64,000 nucleotides of DNA, taken from contig NZ_CP108476.1 in the NCBI RefSeq assembly GCF_036226465.1, forward strand, positions 2,418,001 through 2,482,000. The letters run 5' to 3'. The notes beneath the pieces were generated by a model that did not search any database, was not told the origin of the DNA, and was given only the letters and a program-made list of their open reading frames with translations. Source of the stretch: Kitasatospora sp. NBC_01250. GTDB lineage: Bacteria; Actinomycetota; Actinomycetes; Streptomycetales; Streptomycetaceae. Shown here piece after piece: positions 1 to 7,962 of the stretch; positions within the stretch are counted from its first letter, which is position 1, and every line of letters starts with the position of its first letter. Position numbers and translations under genes: made by a program.

Positions 1-453
1 CGGGGCCAGCTGCCCCGGCACGTCCACGGCCTGCACGGCGGGCTGCAGGCTGACGGTGCCGCCCTTGACCGCGACCTTGTTCAGCCGGGTCAGGTTGATC
101 ACCAGGCCCTCGCTGGTGGACCAGCCCGCGTAGCTGTGGCCGCCGCTGCGCACCGCGGTGGGCAGGCCCTCGTCCTGGGCGAACCGGATCGCGGTGCGCA
201 CGTCGGCGGCGTTCTCCGCGTAGACGACGGCCTGCGGGAAGACGGTGTCGAACTGGGCGTTCTCCAGCTGGCGGGCCTGGTCGTAGCCCGGGTCGCCGGG
301 CAGCACCAGGTCGCCGGCGAGCGCGTTGTCCAGCCGGTCCCAGGTGCTGGACGGACGGCGCCGGCCGGCGGCCACGGCGGGGCCGGCCAGTACCAGGCCG
401 GCGGTGGCGGCCGTGGCGGCGGTGGCCCCGAGCAGGGTCCTGCGGCTGATCAT
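1..453 (-). CDS. Secreted FAD-linked oxidase, berberine-bridge type (partial, runs off left edge)
   Basis: Reading leftwards from an ATG at 453, the visible 151 residues begin MISRRTLLG, followed by an Ala-rich hydrophobic stretch ending in AVAAG, which looks like a Sec/Tat export signal. Residues 101-112 read VRSGGHSYAGWS, the FAD-binding PCMH motif of berberine-bridge-type oxidases; the His (about residue 106) is the usual site of covalent flavin attachment. The family oxidises phenols, amines and sugars with O2. The start ATG overlaps the stop of the upstream lyase gene (ATGA), so the gene belongs to the biosynthetic operon. The C-terminal substrate domain lies outside the window. The substrate is unknown; an extracellular late oxidation is an inference. 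Confidence 0.85.
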   Translation of the reverse strand, partial: MISRRTLLGATAATAATAGLVLAGPAVAAGRRRPSSTWDRLDNALAGDLVLPGDPGYDQARQLENAQFDTVFPQAVVYAENAADVRTAIRFAQDEGLPTAVRSGGHSYAGWSTSEGLVINLTRLNKVAVKGGTVSLQPAVQAVDVPGQLAP

Positions 454-1298
454 GGGTGGCCTCCATCGGTTGGAGCGGATACCTGACGAGTGGTGGGAAG
501 TGCTTGCGTCAGTCCGCTGAGCAGCCGCCGCCACCGCAGGGCGCGCTCGGCCTGCCCGGCCTGGTACTCGGTGCCCACCCAGTGCGTCACCGGGCGGATA
601 CCGTGCAGCGCGTTGACCAACCAGGCTTCGCAGTCCGCCAGTTCGGCCAGCTTGGCCGGACGGCGGTGCACCGCGATGCCCAGGCTCTCGGCCTGACGGG
701 CGATCAGTCTTGCTGTGACACTCGACAGTTGTCCATGGGCCGCCGGCCGGCACAGCGCCCCCTGCGACCACCACAGCAGGCTCGCGGTGGCGGACTCGAT
801 CAGCTCCCCCGACTCGGTGCTCAGCAGCGCGTCGTCGGCTCCCCGGGCCTGCGCGCCGGCCCGCAGGTCGGCCAGAAGCGCCAGGTCAGGGCCCTTGCGA
901 TGGGGAACGGTGCGCGGGTCGCCGGGCGTCCAGGGGAAGACCTTCACGCTGTGCGTGCGCGGCGGGGCCGGGCGCAGCCGCAGCCCCAGCCGGCCCCCGA
1001 CGCGGAGCTCAACTCGTGGAAACCACACGCCTACTCTGGGAAGTTCGGCGGTGACCGCCGCCCAGAACCGGTCCACCGCCCGCCGCTGCAGGCCGAGTTC
1101 CAGGCAAGCCGCGGTAAAGCGTTCCTGATGGAGCTCCAGCGCGCGCACCCGGCCGTCCTCGACGAGCCAGGAGTCGGCGGCCAGCAGGCCGGGTGCCCCG
1201 AGGTCGGGTCGGGTGACCAGGCCTCGCTCGGGCTCCCAGGCCAGCCAGCGCTCGGCGGCGGGGGCGGTGGGACCGGTGGGGGTGGTCGGGCCGGTCAT
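450..1298 (-). CDS. Class IV PLP enzyme, aminodeoxychorismate lyase-like (PabC type)
   Basis: A 282-residue protein of fold-type IV PLP enzymes. Residues 132-138 (PHRKGPD) carry the expected catalytic Lys (K135), and ESGELIESATAS near 162-173 matches the cofactor-binding strand of PabC/branched-chain aminotransferase relatives. PabC converts 4-amino-4-deoxychorismate to 4-aminobenzoate plus pyruvate. The fused aminodeoxychorismate synthase in the same operon makes that reading much more likely than a D-amino acid or branched-chain aminotransferase. The gene ends inside the start codon of the oxidase gene and begins 3 nt after the stop of the flavin monooxygenase gene, so all three are probably translated from one message. 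Confidence 0.75.
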   Translation of the reverse strand: MTGPTTPTGPTAPAAERWLAWEPERGLVTRPDLGAPGLLAADSWLVEDGRVRALELHQERFTAACLELGLQRRAVDRFWAAVTAELPRVGVWFPRVELRVGGRLGLRLRPAPPRTHSVKVFPWTPGDPRTVPHRKGPDLALLADLRAGAQARGADDALLSTESGELIESATASLLWWSQGALCRPAAHGQLSSVTARLIARQAESLGIAVHRRPAKLAELADCEAWLVNALHGIRPVTHWVGTEYQAGQAERALRWRRLLSGLTQALPTTRQVSAPTDGGHP

Positions 1299-1301
1299 CG
1301 C

Positions 1302-2549
1302 TCAGTACCGCCCGGCCCTGTTGGTCGGCGCACCGGTGCGCGGCCCGTACGGTGCGCGCTCCAGCCACTCGCCGCAGGAGCCGACCAGCGGGGAGAGCGC
1401 GGCCCCGGCCGCCTGCCGCAGCCTGGTGATCCGCCGGCGCGGGCGCAGGTGGGCCAGCGCGGTGCGGGCGGCCTCGCTGTTGAACCGCGCGGCGGCCTTG
1501 CGGGAGTCGGCGAACGCGTCGATGGCGGCGAGGTGTCGGCCGGGATCGGCGAGCGCCTGTGCCACCGCCTCGGCGGCGGCCACCGAGTCGGCGATGCCGC
1601 TGTTCATGCCGCGCGCACCGAACGGCGGGAACAGGTGGGAGGCCTCGCCCACCAGCAGCACCCGGCGGTTGGCATCGGTGAAGTTTTCGGCCACCACGTG
1701 CAGGAAGTGGTAGCGCGAGACCCAGAGCAGCCGGTCAGCGTACTTGGCGCCGACCACCTTGGCCACCCAGCTGCGGGCCGCCTCCTCGTCGGCCCAGTCC
1801 TCGGGCCGGTCGCCGTCCTTGCACTGCAGGTCGAGCTGGAAGCCTCCGGCGAACGGGACCCGCATCACGCTGCGGTGGCCCAGCTCGGGGTGCTCGTAGA
1901 TGAACACCCGCTCCAGCGGCAGCGGGTCCGCCTGGTCCTCCTCGATGTCGACCACCACGTGGAAGGCTTCGGAGCGCTCGCCCTCCATGGTGATGTCCTG
2001 TGAGCGGCGCACCTGGGAGCGGGCCCCGTCGGCGCCGATCACGTAGCGGGCGCTCAGCTCGGTGCCGTCGGCGCAGGTCAGCTCGGCGCCGTCCGGGTGG
2101 CTGCGCAGGTCGAGCAGCTCGGCGCCCCAGAGGAACTCCACGCCCGCCGCCCGGCAGGCGGCCAGCAGGTGCCGCTCGGTCTCGATCTGCCGCAGGCTGG
2201 TGAACGGCGGGGTGACGCCGGGGCGGGCCGGCTGGGCGGGGTAGCTGCGCGCGAAGACCGTGCGGCTGCGGTAGACGGTGCGCCGGGTCGGCCAGATCAC
2301 GCCGTTGTCGATGAGCGTGCGGTCCAGGCCGGGGCTGATCCGGCCGAGCAGGTCGAGCGACTCGCGGTGCACGAAGAGCGCGCGGCTGCCGGGGCGCACG
2401 CGGTCCTCGGGCTCGGCCTCCAGGACGGTGACCGGCAGGCCGTGGCTGCGCAGGGCCAGGGCCGCGGTCAGTCCGACCGGCCCCGCGCCGACCACCACCA
2501 CGGGCAGCGTCCCGTGCTCGGCGGCGGTGGGCTCTGATGTGTGGGACAT
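1302..2549 (-). CDS. FAD-dependent aromatic monooxygenase, copy 1
   Basis: A 415-residue group A flavoprotein monooxygenase (FAD_binding_3 type). The Rossmann dinucleotide motif VVVVGAGPVGLTAAL is at about 17-31, the mid-domain ADGARS at about 173, and the second FAD motif appears as GEASHLFPPFGARGMNSG, with Glu where most relatives have Asp. It is clearly paralogous to the enzyme at 13464-14633: both share GSRA-FVHR, LL-RISPGL, PPFTSL, PPFGARGMNSGIAD and a C-terminal APYGP. The family hydroxylates or oxidatively decarboxylates activated arenes such as hydroxy- or aminobenzoates. Its place next to the PabC-like gene suggests 4-aminobenzoate or a derivative as substrate; this is inference. Confidence 0.85.
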   Translation of the reverse strand: MSHTSEPTAAEHGTLPVVVVGAGPVGLTAALALRSHGLPVTVLEAEPEDRVRPGSRALFVHRESLDLLGRISPGLDRTLIDNGVIWPTRRTVYRSRTVFARSYPAQPARPGVTPPFTSLRQIETERHLLAACRAAGVEFLWGAELLDLRSHPDGAELTCADGTELSARYVIGADGARSQVRRSQDITMEGERSEAFHVVVDIEEDQADPLPLERVFIYEHPELGHRSVMRVPFAGGFQLDLQCKDGDRPEDWADEEAARSWVAKVVGAKYADRLLWVSRYHFLHVVAENFTDANRRVLLVGEASHLFPPFGARGMNSGIADSVAAAEAVAQALADPGRHLAAIDAFADSRKAAARFNSEAARTALAHLRPRRRITRLRQAAGAALSPLVGSCGEWLERAPYGPRTGAPTNRAGRY

Positions 2550-2589
2550 CTCGGGTTCTCCTCGAAGAGCGGGACGAGCGGAGGGCCGG

Positions 2590-4194
2590 CTACCGGCTGA
2601 GGTTGGCGGGCGCGGTGTGCTCGCGGAGCATCCGGGTGATCTCCACCCGGCGCACCTTCCAGGTGGAGGTGCGCGGCACCTCGGTGAAGGCCCAGTGCAG
2701 CGGGGCGGCCAGGGTGGGCAGGTCGGCGGTGGCCTTCGCCCAGCGCTCGGGGTCCAGCGGCGCGTCCCGCCGGGTGCAGACCACCGGCACCGGCTCGCCC
2801 TCGGGGCCCACCACGATGACGGCCTCCAGCAGCTCCTCGAGGCGGGACATCAGGACGTCCTCGACCTCCAGGTTGCTGTCGATGTCCTCGATCTGGTCGA
2901 TCTCCCGGTCGATCAGGTGCAGCTTGCCGAACCGGCCGAGGTAGCCCATGTCGCCCAGCCGCCACCAGCCCTCGGTCTTGTTGCGCAGGTAGCGCTCGTG
3001 CTCGCCGAGGTAGGTCATGATCGTGCTGCGGCCCCGCAGTTCGAGGTGGCCGGGCTGCCCCTTGGGCACCTCGCGCCCGTTCTCGTCCACCGCCCGGACC
3101 CGGATGAAGCCCGGCAGCACGTAGCCGACGTCGCGCCCGTCGTTCTTCTCGGCGCTCTTCTGGGTGTACCAGGCGCCCGAGATCGGGCCGGTCTCGCTCT
3201 GCCCGTAGAGCTGGACCAGCAGCGGGCGGTGGCGGCGGGAGGCGGCCAGCAGCCGCTGGATGGTGCGCGGGTGGATCGCGTCGAAGGTGCTGCTGTAGTA
3301 GCGGATGCTGGACAGCGGGGCGTCCGGCGCCTGGGCCAGGTCCTCCCACTGGACGAAGTTGTTCGGGTGGGTCTCCACCAGGCCCGGACGGTGGGTGACG
3401 AAGAGCGGGCCGATCTTGTCCGGGTTCGGGTCGTTGAGGATGAGCAGCGGGTTGCCGAAGTTCAGGAAGACGCCGAGCGAGTGGAAGAAGCGCGAGTGCA
3501 CGAAGGACATGCACAGCGCCACCGTCTCCTTGCGGCGCACCGGCCAGGCGATGATCTGCTGCGGCAGCAGGCGGTGGAAGAGCCCGCGGGCGTTGTGCAC
3601 CATCAGCTTGGAGACGCCGGTGGTGCCGGAGCTGTGGGTGATCAGGGCCGGCTGGCCGGGGTGCAGTTCGACGGAGGGCCGGCGCGGGGCGCCGGTCACC
3701 TCGGCGATCAGCCGCAGCCCGCCGAAGGCGGCGGTGCCGGCCAGCACGGTCTCGCGGGTCAGCTCGCCGACCGCCACGCCGTCCAGCGGGCCGGCCAGCT
3801 TGGCGGCGTCGGTGATCAGCCAGGGCTGCTCCAGGCGGCCGAGCAGCTGGGCGACGATCTCGCCGGAGAGCGCGGAGGAGACCATCACCGGCACGGCGCC
3901 GATCCGGGAGATCGCCGCGGCCAGCAGCGAGATGTCGAAGTTGTCGCTCTTGTGCACCGCGACCCGCTCGGCCGGGCGCACGCCCAACTGCCAGAGCCGG
4001 GCCGCCAGGTCGTCCACCACGTCGGCCAGCGAGGCGTAGCTGAACTCGGTGCCGAGGCCGGGCAGGGTGGCCAGCGGCTGGTCCAGGGTGACCGGCGCGG
4101 TCGGGAACTTGGCCGCCGCCCGCTCCCAGAGCAGACCGAGGTAGAAGGCCTGCTCGGGCAGCTTGCGGACCAGCTTCGAGACGTTTGCGAACAT
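2590..4194 (-). CDS. Adenylate-forming ligase (ANL superfamily), copy 1
   Basis: About 534 residues from the ATG at 4194. A GTG four codons upstream at 4206 is also possible; AGGA lies just before the ATG, so the ATG is preferred. The phosphate loop THSSGTTGVSK, the YGQSETG segment, and a C-terminal TSTWKVRR with the Lys expected for adenylation mark an acyl-AMP-forming ligase. It differs from the benzoate-CoA-ligase-like neighbour at 4256-5737 and may activate a different acid, or load rather than form a CoA ester. No carrier-protein gene is visible nearby. It sits in the aromatic biosynthetic operon 40 nt before the monooxygenase gene. Confidence 0.8.
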   Translation of the reverse strand: MFANVSKLVRKLPEQAFYLGLLWERAAAKFPTAPVTLDQPLATLPGLGTEFSYASLADVVDDLAARLWQLGVRPAERVAVHKSDNFDISLLAAAISRIGAVPVMVSSALSGEIVAQLLGRLEQPWLITDAAKLAGPLDGVAVGELTRETVLAGTAAFGGLRLIAEVTGAPRRPSVELHPGQPALITHSSGTTGVSKLMVHNARGLFHRLLPQQIIAWPVRRKETVALCMSFVHSRFFHSLGVFLNFGNPLLILNDPNPDKIGPLFVTHRPGLVETHPNNFVQWEDLAQAPDAPLSSIRYYSSTFDAIHPRTIQRLLAASRRHRPLLVQLYGQSETGPISGAWYTQKSAEKNDGRDVGYVLPGFIRVRAVDENGREVPKGQPGHLELRGRSTIMTYLGEHERYLRNKTEGWWRLGDMGYLGRFGKLHLIDREIDQIEDIDSNLEVEDVLMSRLEELLEAVIVVGPEGEPVPVVCTRRDAPLDPERWAKATADLPTLAAPLHWAFTEVPRTSTWKVRRVEITRMLREHTAPANLSR

Positions 4195-4255
4195 GGTTCC
4201 TACCACTTTCTGCGAGTCGGGCGAGTCGGGAGTCGGGGCGGAGGTGCGGGCGCTG

Positions 4256-5737
4256 TCACCAGCGGCCCTGGCGGACCAGGAACCGCTGGAGCTTGCCGGA
4301 GGCGGTGCGCGGCAGCCGCTCGACCACCGCCACCTGGCGCGGGACCTTGTAGGGCTCCAGCTCGGTGCGGGCCAGCGCGATCAGCTCGCGTTCCAGGGCC
4401 GCGGCGTCCAGCGCGTGCACGGTGCCGGGCTCGGGGACCACGAAGGCGCGCAGCTTGGTGGCGCCGCGTTCGTTGCTGACGCCGGCCACCGCGACGTCGC
4501 GCACCGCCGGGTGACGGGCCAGCACCTGCTCGATCTCGGCCGGGGCGAGGGTGATGCCCCCGACCATCTCCAGGTCGTCGACCCGGCCGAGGTGGACCAG
4601 GCTGCCGTCCGGGTTGCGCAGCGCCCGGTCCTTGGTGGCGAGCCAGCCGTCGACCAGGGTGCGGGCGTTCTCCTCGGGCAGGCCGAGGTAGCCGGTCGTC
4701 ACGGTCGTGCCGCGCACCCACAGTTCGCCCTCGGTGCCGTCGGGCAGCACCCGTCCCTCGCGGTCGCGGATCTGCGCCTCGAAGCCGGGGGCCGGACGCC
4801 CGACGGTGCCGGGCGCGTGGAAGGCGGCGCCGTTGGTGGCGATGGCGTGGCCCGCCTCGGTGGAGCCGAGCTGGTCGTAGAGCGGGGCACCGAGGAAGTC
4901 GGCCACCCTGGCCGCCAGGTCCGCGGTCAGCCGCTCCCCCGCCGAGACCGCCGCCCGCACGCCGGCGAAGGCGGCGGGGTCGGTCTCGGCGAGCAGGTTG
5001 GCGAAGGCGGAGGGGACGGCGAACAGGTAGCTCACCCGGTGCCGGGCGGCCAGCTCGGCGATCCGCGCCGGCCGCGGCAGCCCGGGCTCCAGCACCGCCG
5101 AGCCGCCCGAACAGAGCGGGAAGGCGAGGGAGTTGCCCAGACCGTAGGCGAAGTACAGCTTGGAGACCGAGAAGCCGACGTCCTGCGGGCCGAAGCCGAG
5201 CACCTGGGCACCGGCCCCGCTCCAGTAGCGCGGCAGGTCCCCGTGTCGGTGCACAACACCCTTGGGGCGCCCGGTTGTTCCCGAGGTGTACTGCAGGTAG
5301 AGCTCGTGTCCGTCGGCCAGTTCGGGCGCCGGGGCCGGCGCCTGCCCGGCTGCCAGGTCGAGCAGGCGCCGGCCGGTCAGCCGCGGCAGGCCGGCGAAGC
5401 GCTCGGCCAACTCGTCGTCGGCGATCACCAGGTGGGCGGCGCTGTCGTCGATCAGGAACCGGTGCCGCTCGGCGGTCAGGTGCGGGTTGGCCAGCACGGC
5501 GGTGGCCCCGAGCCGGGCGGTGGCGAGGAACGCCACCACCCAGGCGATCGAGTCCGGCAGCGCGATCAGCACCCGGCTGCCGACGCCGACGCCGTGCCCG
5601 GCGAGCACGCCGGCCGCGCGGGCGGCCAGCGGGTGGAGCGCACCGTGGGTGATGGTGCGCTCCCCTTCGTGGAAGGCGGGGCGGTCCTGCCACCCGCCCT
5701 CGGTGGCGGCGTCCGCCAGGAAAGCGGCCAGGTTCAT
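4256..5737 (-). CDS. Benzoate-CoA ligase-like adenylate-forming enzyme
   Basis: A 493-residue protein. Motifs in order: YTSGTTGRPKGVVHRHGD (phosphate loop), KLYFAYGLGNSLAFPL (typical of benzoate/4-hydroxybenzoate-CoA ligases), LGSTEAGH, and C-terminal LPRTASGKLQRF with the catalytic Lys. These enzymes form aryl-CoA from aryl acid, ATP and CoA. With PabAB- and PabC-like genes in the same operon and a chorismate-lyase-like gene across the divergent promoter, 4-amino- or 4-hydroxybenzoate (or a hydroxylated form) is the likely substrate. The ATG at 5737 has AGGAG eight nt upstream and lies 29 nt after the synthase stop. The open frame extends further upstream, but that part is antisense-free overlap with the synthase gene and is not needed. 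Confidence 0.85.
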   Translation of the reverse strand: MNLAAFLADAATEGGWQDRPAFHEGERTITHGALHPLAARAAGVLAGHGVGVGSRVLIALPDSIAWVVAFLATARLGATAVLANPHLTAERHRFLIDDSAAHLVIADDELAERFAGLPRLTGRRLLDLAAGQAPAPAPELADGHELYLQYTSGTTGRPKGVVHRHGDLPRYWSGAGAQVLGFGPQDVGFSVSKLYFAYGLGNSLAFPLCSGGSAVLEPGLPRPARIAELAARHRVSYLFAVPSAFANLLAETDPAAFAGVRAAVSAGERLTADLAARVADFLGAPLYDQLGSTEAGHAIATNGAAFHAPGTVGRPAPGFEAQIRDREGRVLPDGTEGELWVRGTTVTTGYLGLPEENARTLVDGWLATKDRALRNPDGSLVHLGRVDDLEMVGGITLAPAEIEQVLARHPAVRDVAVAGVSNERGATKLRAFVVPEPGTVHALDAAALERELIALARTELEPYKVPRQVAVVERLPRTASGKLQRFLVRQGRW

Positions 5738-5766
5738 CGCGTGGGCTCCTGTCCCTCGGCGGCGGC

Positions 5767-7893
5767 TCAGGCGGCCAGCGGGTCGGCGACCCGGTAGGCA
5801 CGCAGCGGGGCGGACGCCTTGAGCACCATCTCGTCGAACTCCTCGTCCGCGTCGGAGTCCAGGATGATCGCGCCGCCGGCCCCCACCCGCCACTGGTCGC
5901 CGACCTTGACGGCGGTGCGGATCACGATGTTCAGGTCCGCGGTGCCGTTGGTGGAGAGCAGGCCGATCGACCCGGAGTAGACCCCGCGGGCCTCGTTCTC
6001 CAGCTCGTCGATGATCTCCATGGTGCGCAGCTTGGGCGCCCCGGTCATCGAGCCGCCGGGGAAGCAGGCCCGCACCACGTCGATCGCGTCGCTGCCCGGG
6101 CGCAGCCGGCCGCGGATGGTGGAGACCAGCTGGTGGACGGTGGTGTAGCTCTCGGTGGCCATCAGGCGCGGCACGTGGACGCTGCCCACCTCGCAGACCC
6201 GGCCCAGGTCGTTGCGGAGCAGGTCCACGATCATCATGTTCTCGGCCCGGGTCTTGGGGCTGGCGGCCAGCGAGGCGCGCAGCTCCTCGTCCCGCGCGGG
6301 GTCGGCGTCGCGCGGCACCGTCCCCTTGATCGGCTTGGTCTCCACCACGCCGGAGCGGTCGATGGTCAGGAACCGCTCGGGCGAGGAGCTGGCGATCTCC
6401 AGCTCGTCCAGGCGCAGATAGGCCGCGTAGGGCGCCGGGTTGGAGCGGCGCAGCGAGCGGTAGAAGGAGTAGCCGTCCTCCACGGCCGGCAGCCAGGCGG
6501 AGGTGGTCAGGCAGACCTCGTAGCTCTCGCCGGCCCGCAGCTGCTGCTGGATCTCGGCGATCCGGGCCCGGTACTGCTCCCGGTCGTGGGTCAGCCAGCC
6601 CTCGGTCTGCTCGAAGTCGGCCGCCGCCCGCGCGGCGGGCTCGGTGGCCGGCAGCGAGAGCAGCCGCGCGGCGGTGCGGTCCAGCCAGCCGAGCGCGCCC
6701 GACTCGGTCCCGGGGTCGGCGTCGCTGAGCGCCAGCAGGTAGGTGCTGTCCTCCTGGTGGTCGACCACGATCACCCGGTCGGCGAAGAGCCACATCGCGT
6801 CCGGGGTCGGCGAGACGTGCTTGTTGTCCGCGCCGAGGTCGCCCTTGAGCTCGTAGCCGAAGTAGCCGACGTAGCCGCCGGTGAAGTCGAACGGCAGGTC
6901 GGGCACGTCGGTGCGGCGGCGGCGCAGCTGGGTCTGCAGGTAGTCGAAGACCGTGCCGGGGAAGTGCCGGGGCAGCTGTCCGGTGCGGCGCACCTCCACC
7001 GAGCCGTCGCCGGTGCGGTAGCGCACCGTCTCGGCCAGCGGCCCGGTGGCGTCGCCCAGGAAGGAGAACCGGGAGCGCCCCGGCTCCACGTGGGCGCTGT
7101 CCAGCCAGAAGGCGGGCGCGGAGGAGTCCGCGTAGAGGTGGGTGAAGGCGGCCTCGGTGTCCACGGCCGTCTCGATGGTGCGCACGTGCACCCGCAGGCC
7201 CGCGGCCGGCTCGGACGGGTAGAGCTGGGCCGGGGCGGCCCCGGCCCGCGCGGCGGGCAGCGGCGCCGGGGCGGCCGGAGCCGGGCCGCGGTCCTGCTGC
7301 GGGCTGCGGCCCTGGTGGGCCAGGGTCAGCTCGCGGAAGTTGGCGAAGAGCTGGCGGCCGTACTCGGTGCAGATCGACTCGGGGTGGAACTGCACGCCCC
7401 AGAGCGGCCGTTCGGTGTGCCGCAGGGCCATGATCACGCCGTCCTCGGACCAGGCGGTGGCCTCCAGGGTGGGCGGCAGCGGCTCGGCCACGCTCAGCGA
7501 GTGGTACCGGACCACGGTGAAGTCCTGCGGCAGGCCGGCGAACAGCTCGCGGCCGTCGTGCCGCACGGCGCTGAGGAAGCCGTGCCGCGGCTCGGGCGCG
7601 GGCACCACCTCGGCGCCCTCGCCGTGGCCGATGCCCTGGTGGCCCAGGCAGACGCCGAGCACCGGGATCGCGGCCTCCCGCACGATCCGGGCGGAGATGC
7701 CGAAGTCGCGCGGCCGGGCCGGGTGTCCGGGTCCGGGCGAGATCACCACGTTGTCGAAGCCGGCCAGGTCGAGCTCGGCGGCCCGCGGGTCGTCGTTGGT
7801 GACCACGGTCGGTTCGACGCCGTTGACCTCGGCGATCAGCTGGAAGAGGTTGTAGGTGTAGGAGTCGTGGTTGTCGATCAGCAGAGTGCGCAT
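5767..7893 (-). CDS. pabAB: Fused aminodeoxychorismate synthase (PabA-PabB type)
   Basis: About 708 residues. The N-terminal class I glutamine amidotransferase domain (about 1-190) has SPGPGHP, nucleophile Cys82 in GVCLGHQG and the QFHPES His/Glu pair near 170. The C-terminal chorismate-binding domain (about 240-700) has PIKGT near 521; Lys in this motif is the aminodeoxychorismate synthase signature where anthranilate synthase has Ala. It also has LLRNDLGR and the FPGGSMTGAPK segment. The reaction is chorismate plus glutamine giving 4-amino-4-deoxychorismate. Fused PabAB proteins are typical of antibiotic pathways using 4-aminobenzoate (for example candicidin) or 4-aminophenylalanine. The start is ATG 7893, or GTG one codon earlier. 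Confidence 0.93.
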   Translation of the reverse strand: MRTLLIDNHDSYTYNLFQLIAEVNGVEPTVVTNDDPRAAELDLAGFDNVVISPGPGHPARPRDFGISARIVREAAIPVLGVCLGHQGIGHGEGAEVVPAPEPRHGFLSAVRHDGRELFAGLPQDFTVVRYHSLSVAEPLPPTLEATAWSEDGVIMALRHTERPLWGVQFHPESICTEYGRQLFANFRELTLAHQGRSPQQDRGPAPAAPAPLPAARAGAAPAQLYPSEPAAGLRVHVRTIETAVDTEAAFTHLYADSSAPAFWLDSAHVEPGRSRFSFLGDATGPLAETVRYRTGDGSVEVRRTGQLPRHFPGTVFDYLQTQLRRRRTDVPDLPFDFTGGYVGYFGYELKGDLGADNKHVSPTPDAMWLFADRVIVVDHQEDSTYLLALSDADPGTESGALGWLDRTAARLLSLPATEPAARAAADFEQTEGWLTHDREQYRARIAEIQQQLRAGESYEVCLTTSAWLPAVEDGYSFYRSLRRSNPAPYAAYLRLDELEIASSSPERFLTIDRSGVVETKPIKGTVPRDADPARDEELRASLAASPKTRAENMMIVDLLRNDLGRVCEVGSVHVPRLMATESYTTVHQLVSTIRGRLRPGSDAIDVVRACFPGGSMTGAPKLRTMEIIDELENEARGVYSGSIGLLSTNGTADLNIVIRTAVKVGDQWRVGAGGAIILDSDADEEFDEMVLKASAPLRAYRVADPLAA

Positions 7894-7962
7894 CACGCGG
7901 CTTTCTGACGGGTCACGGGTGGGGGTGGGCCAGGGGAGCGGGGTGGACCGAGGGCGCCGGGG

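Noticed and set aside
2278..4479. 733-codon plus-strand frame opposite the monooxygenase and ligase genes
   Set aside because: No motifs, Gly/Gln/Arg-rich shadow of genes with strong family signatures on the minus strand.
5738..6793. N-terminal extension of the benzoate-CoA-ligase-like gene to 845 residues
   Set aside because: The extra part overlaps the PabAB gene in another frame and encodes Arg/Gly-rich filler; the ATG at 5737 has a good ribosome site.
5767..7893. Anthranilate synthase
   Set aside because: The PIKGT Lys is the aminodeoxychorismate synthase residue, and a PabC-like gene is in the same operon.
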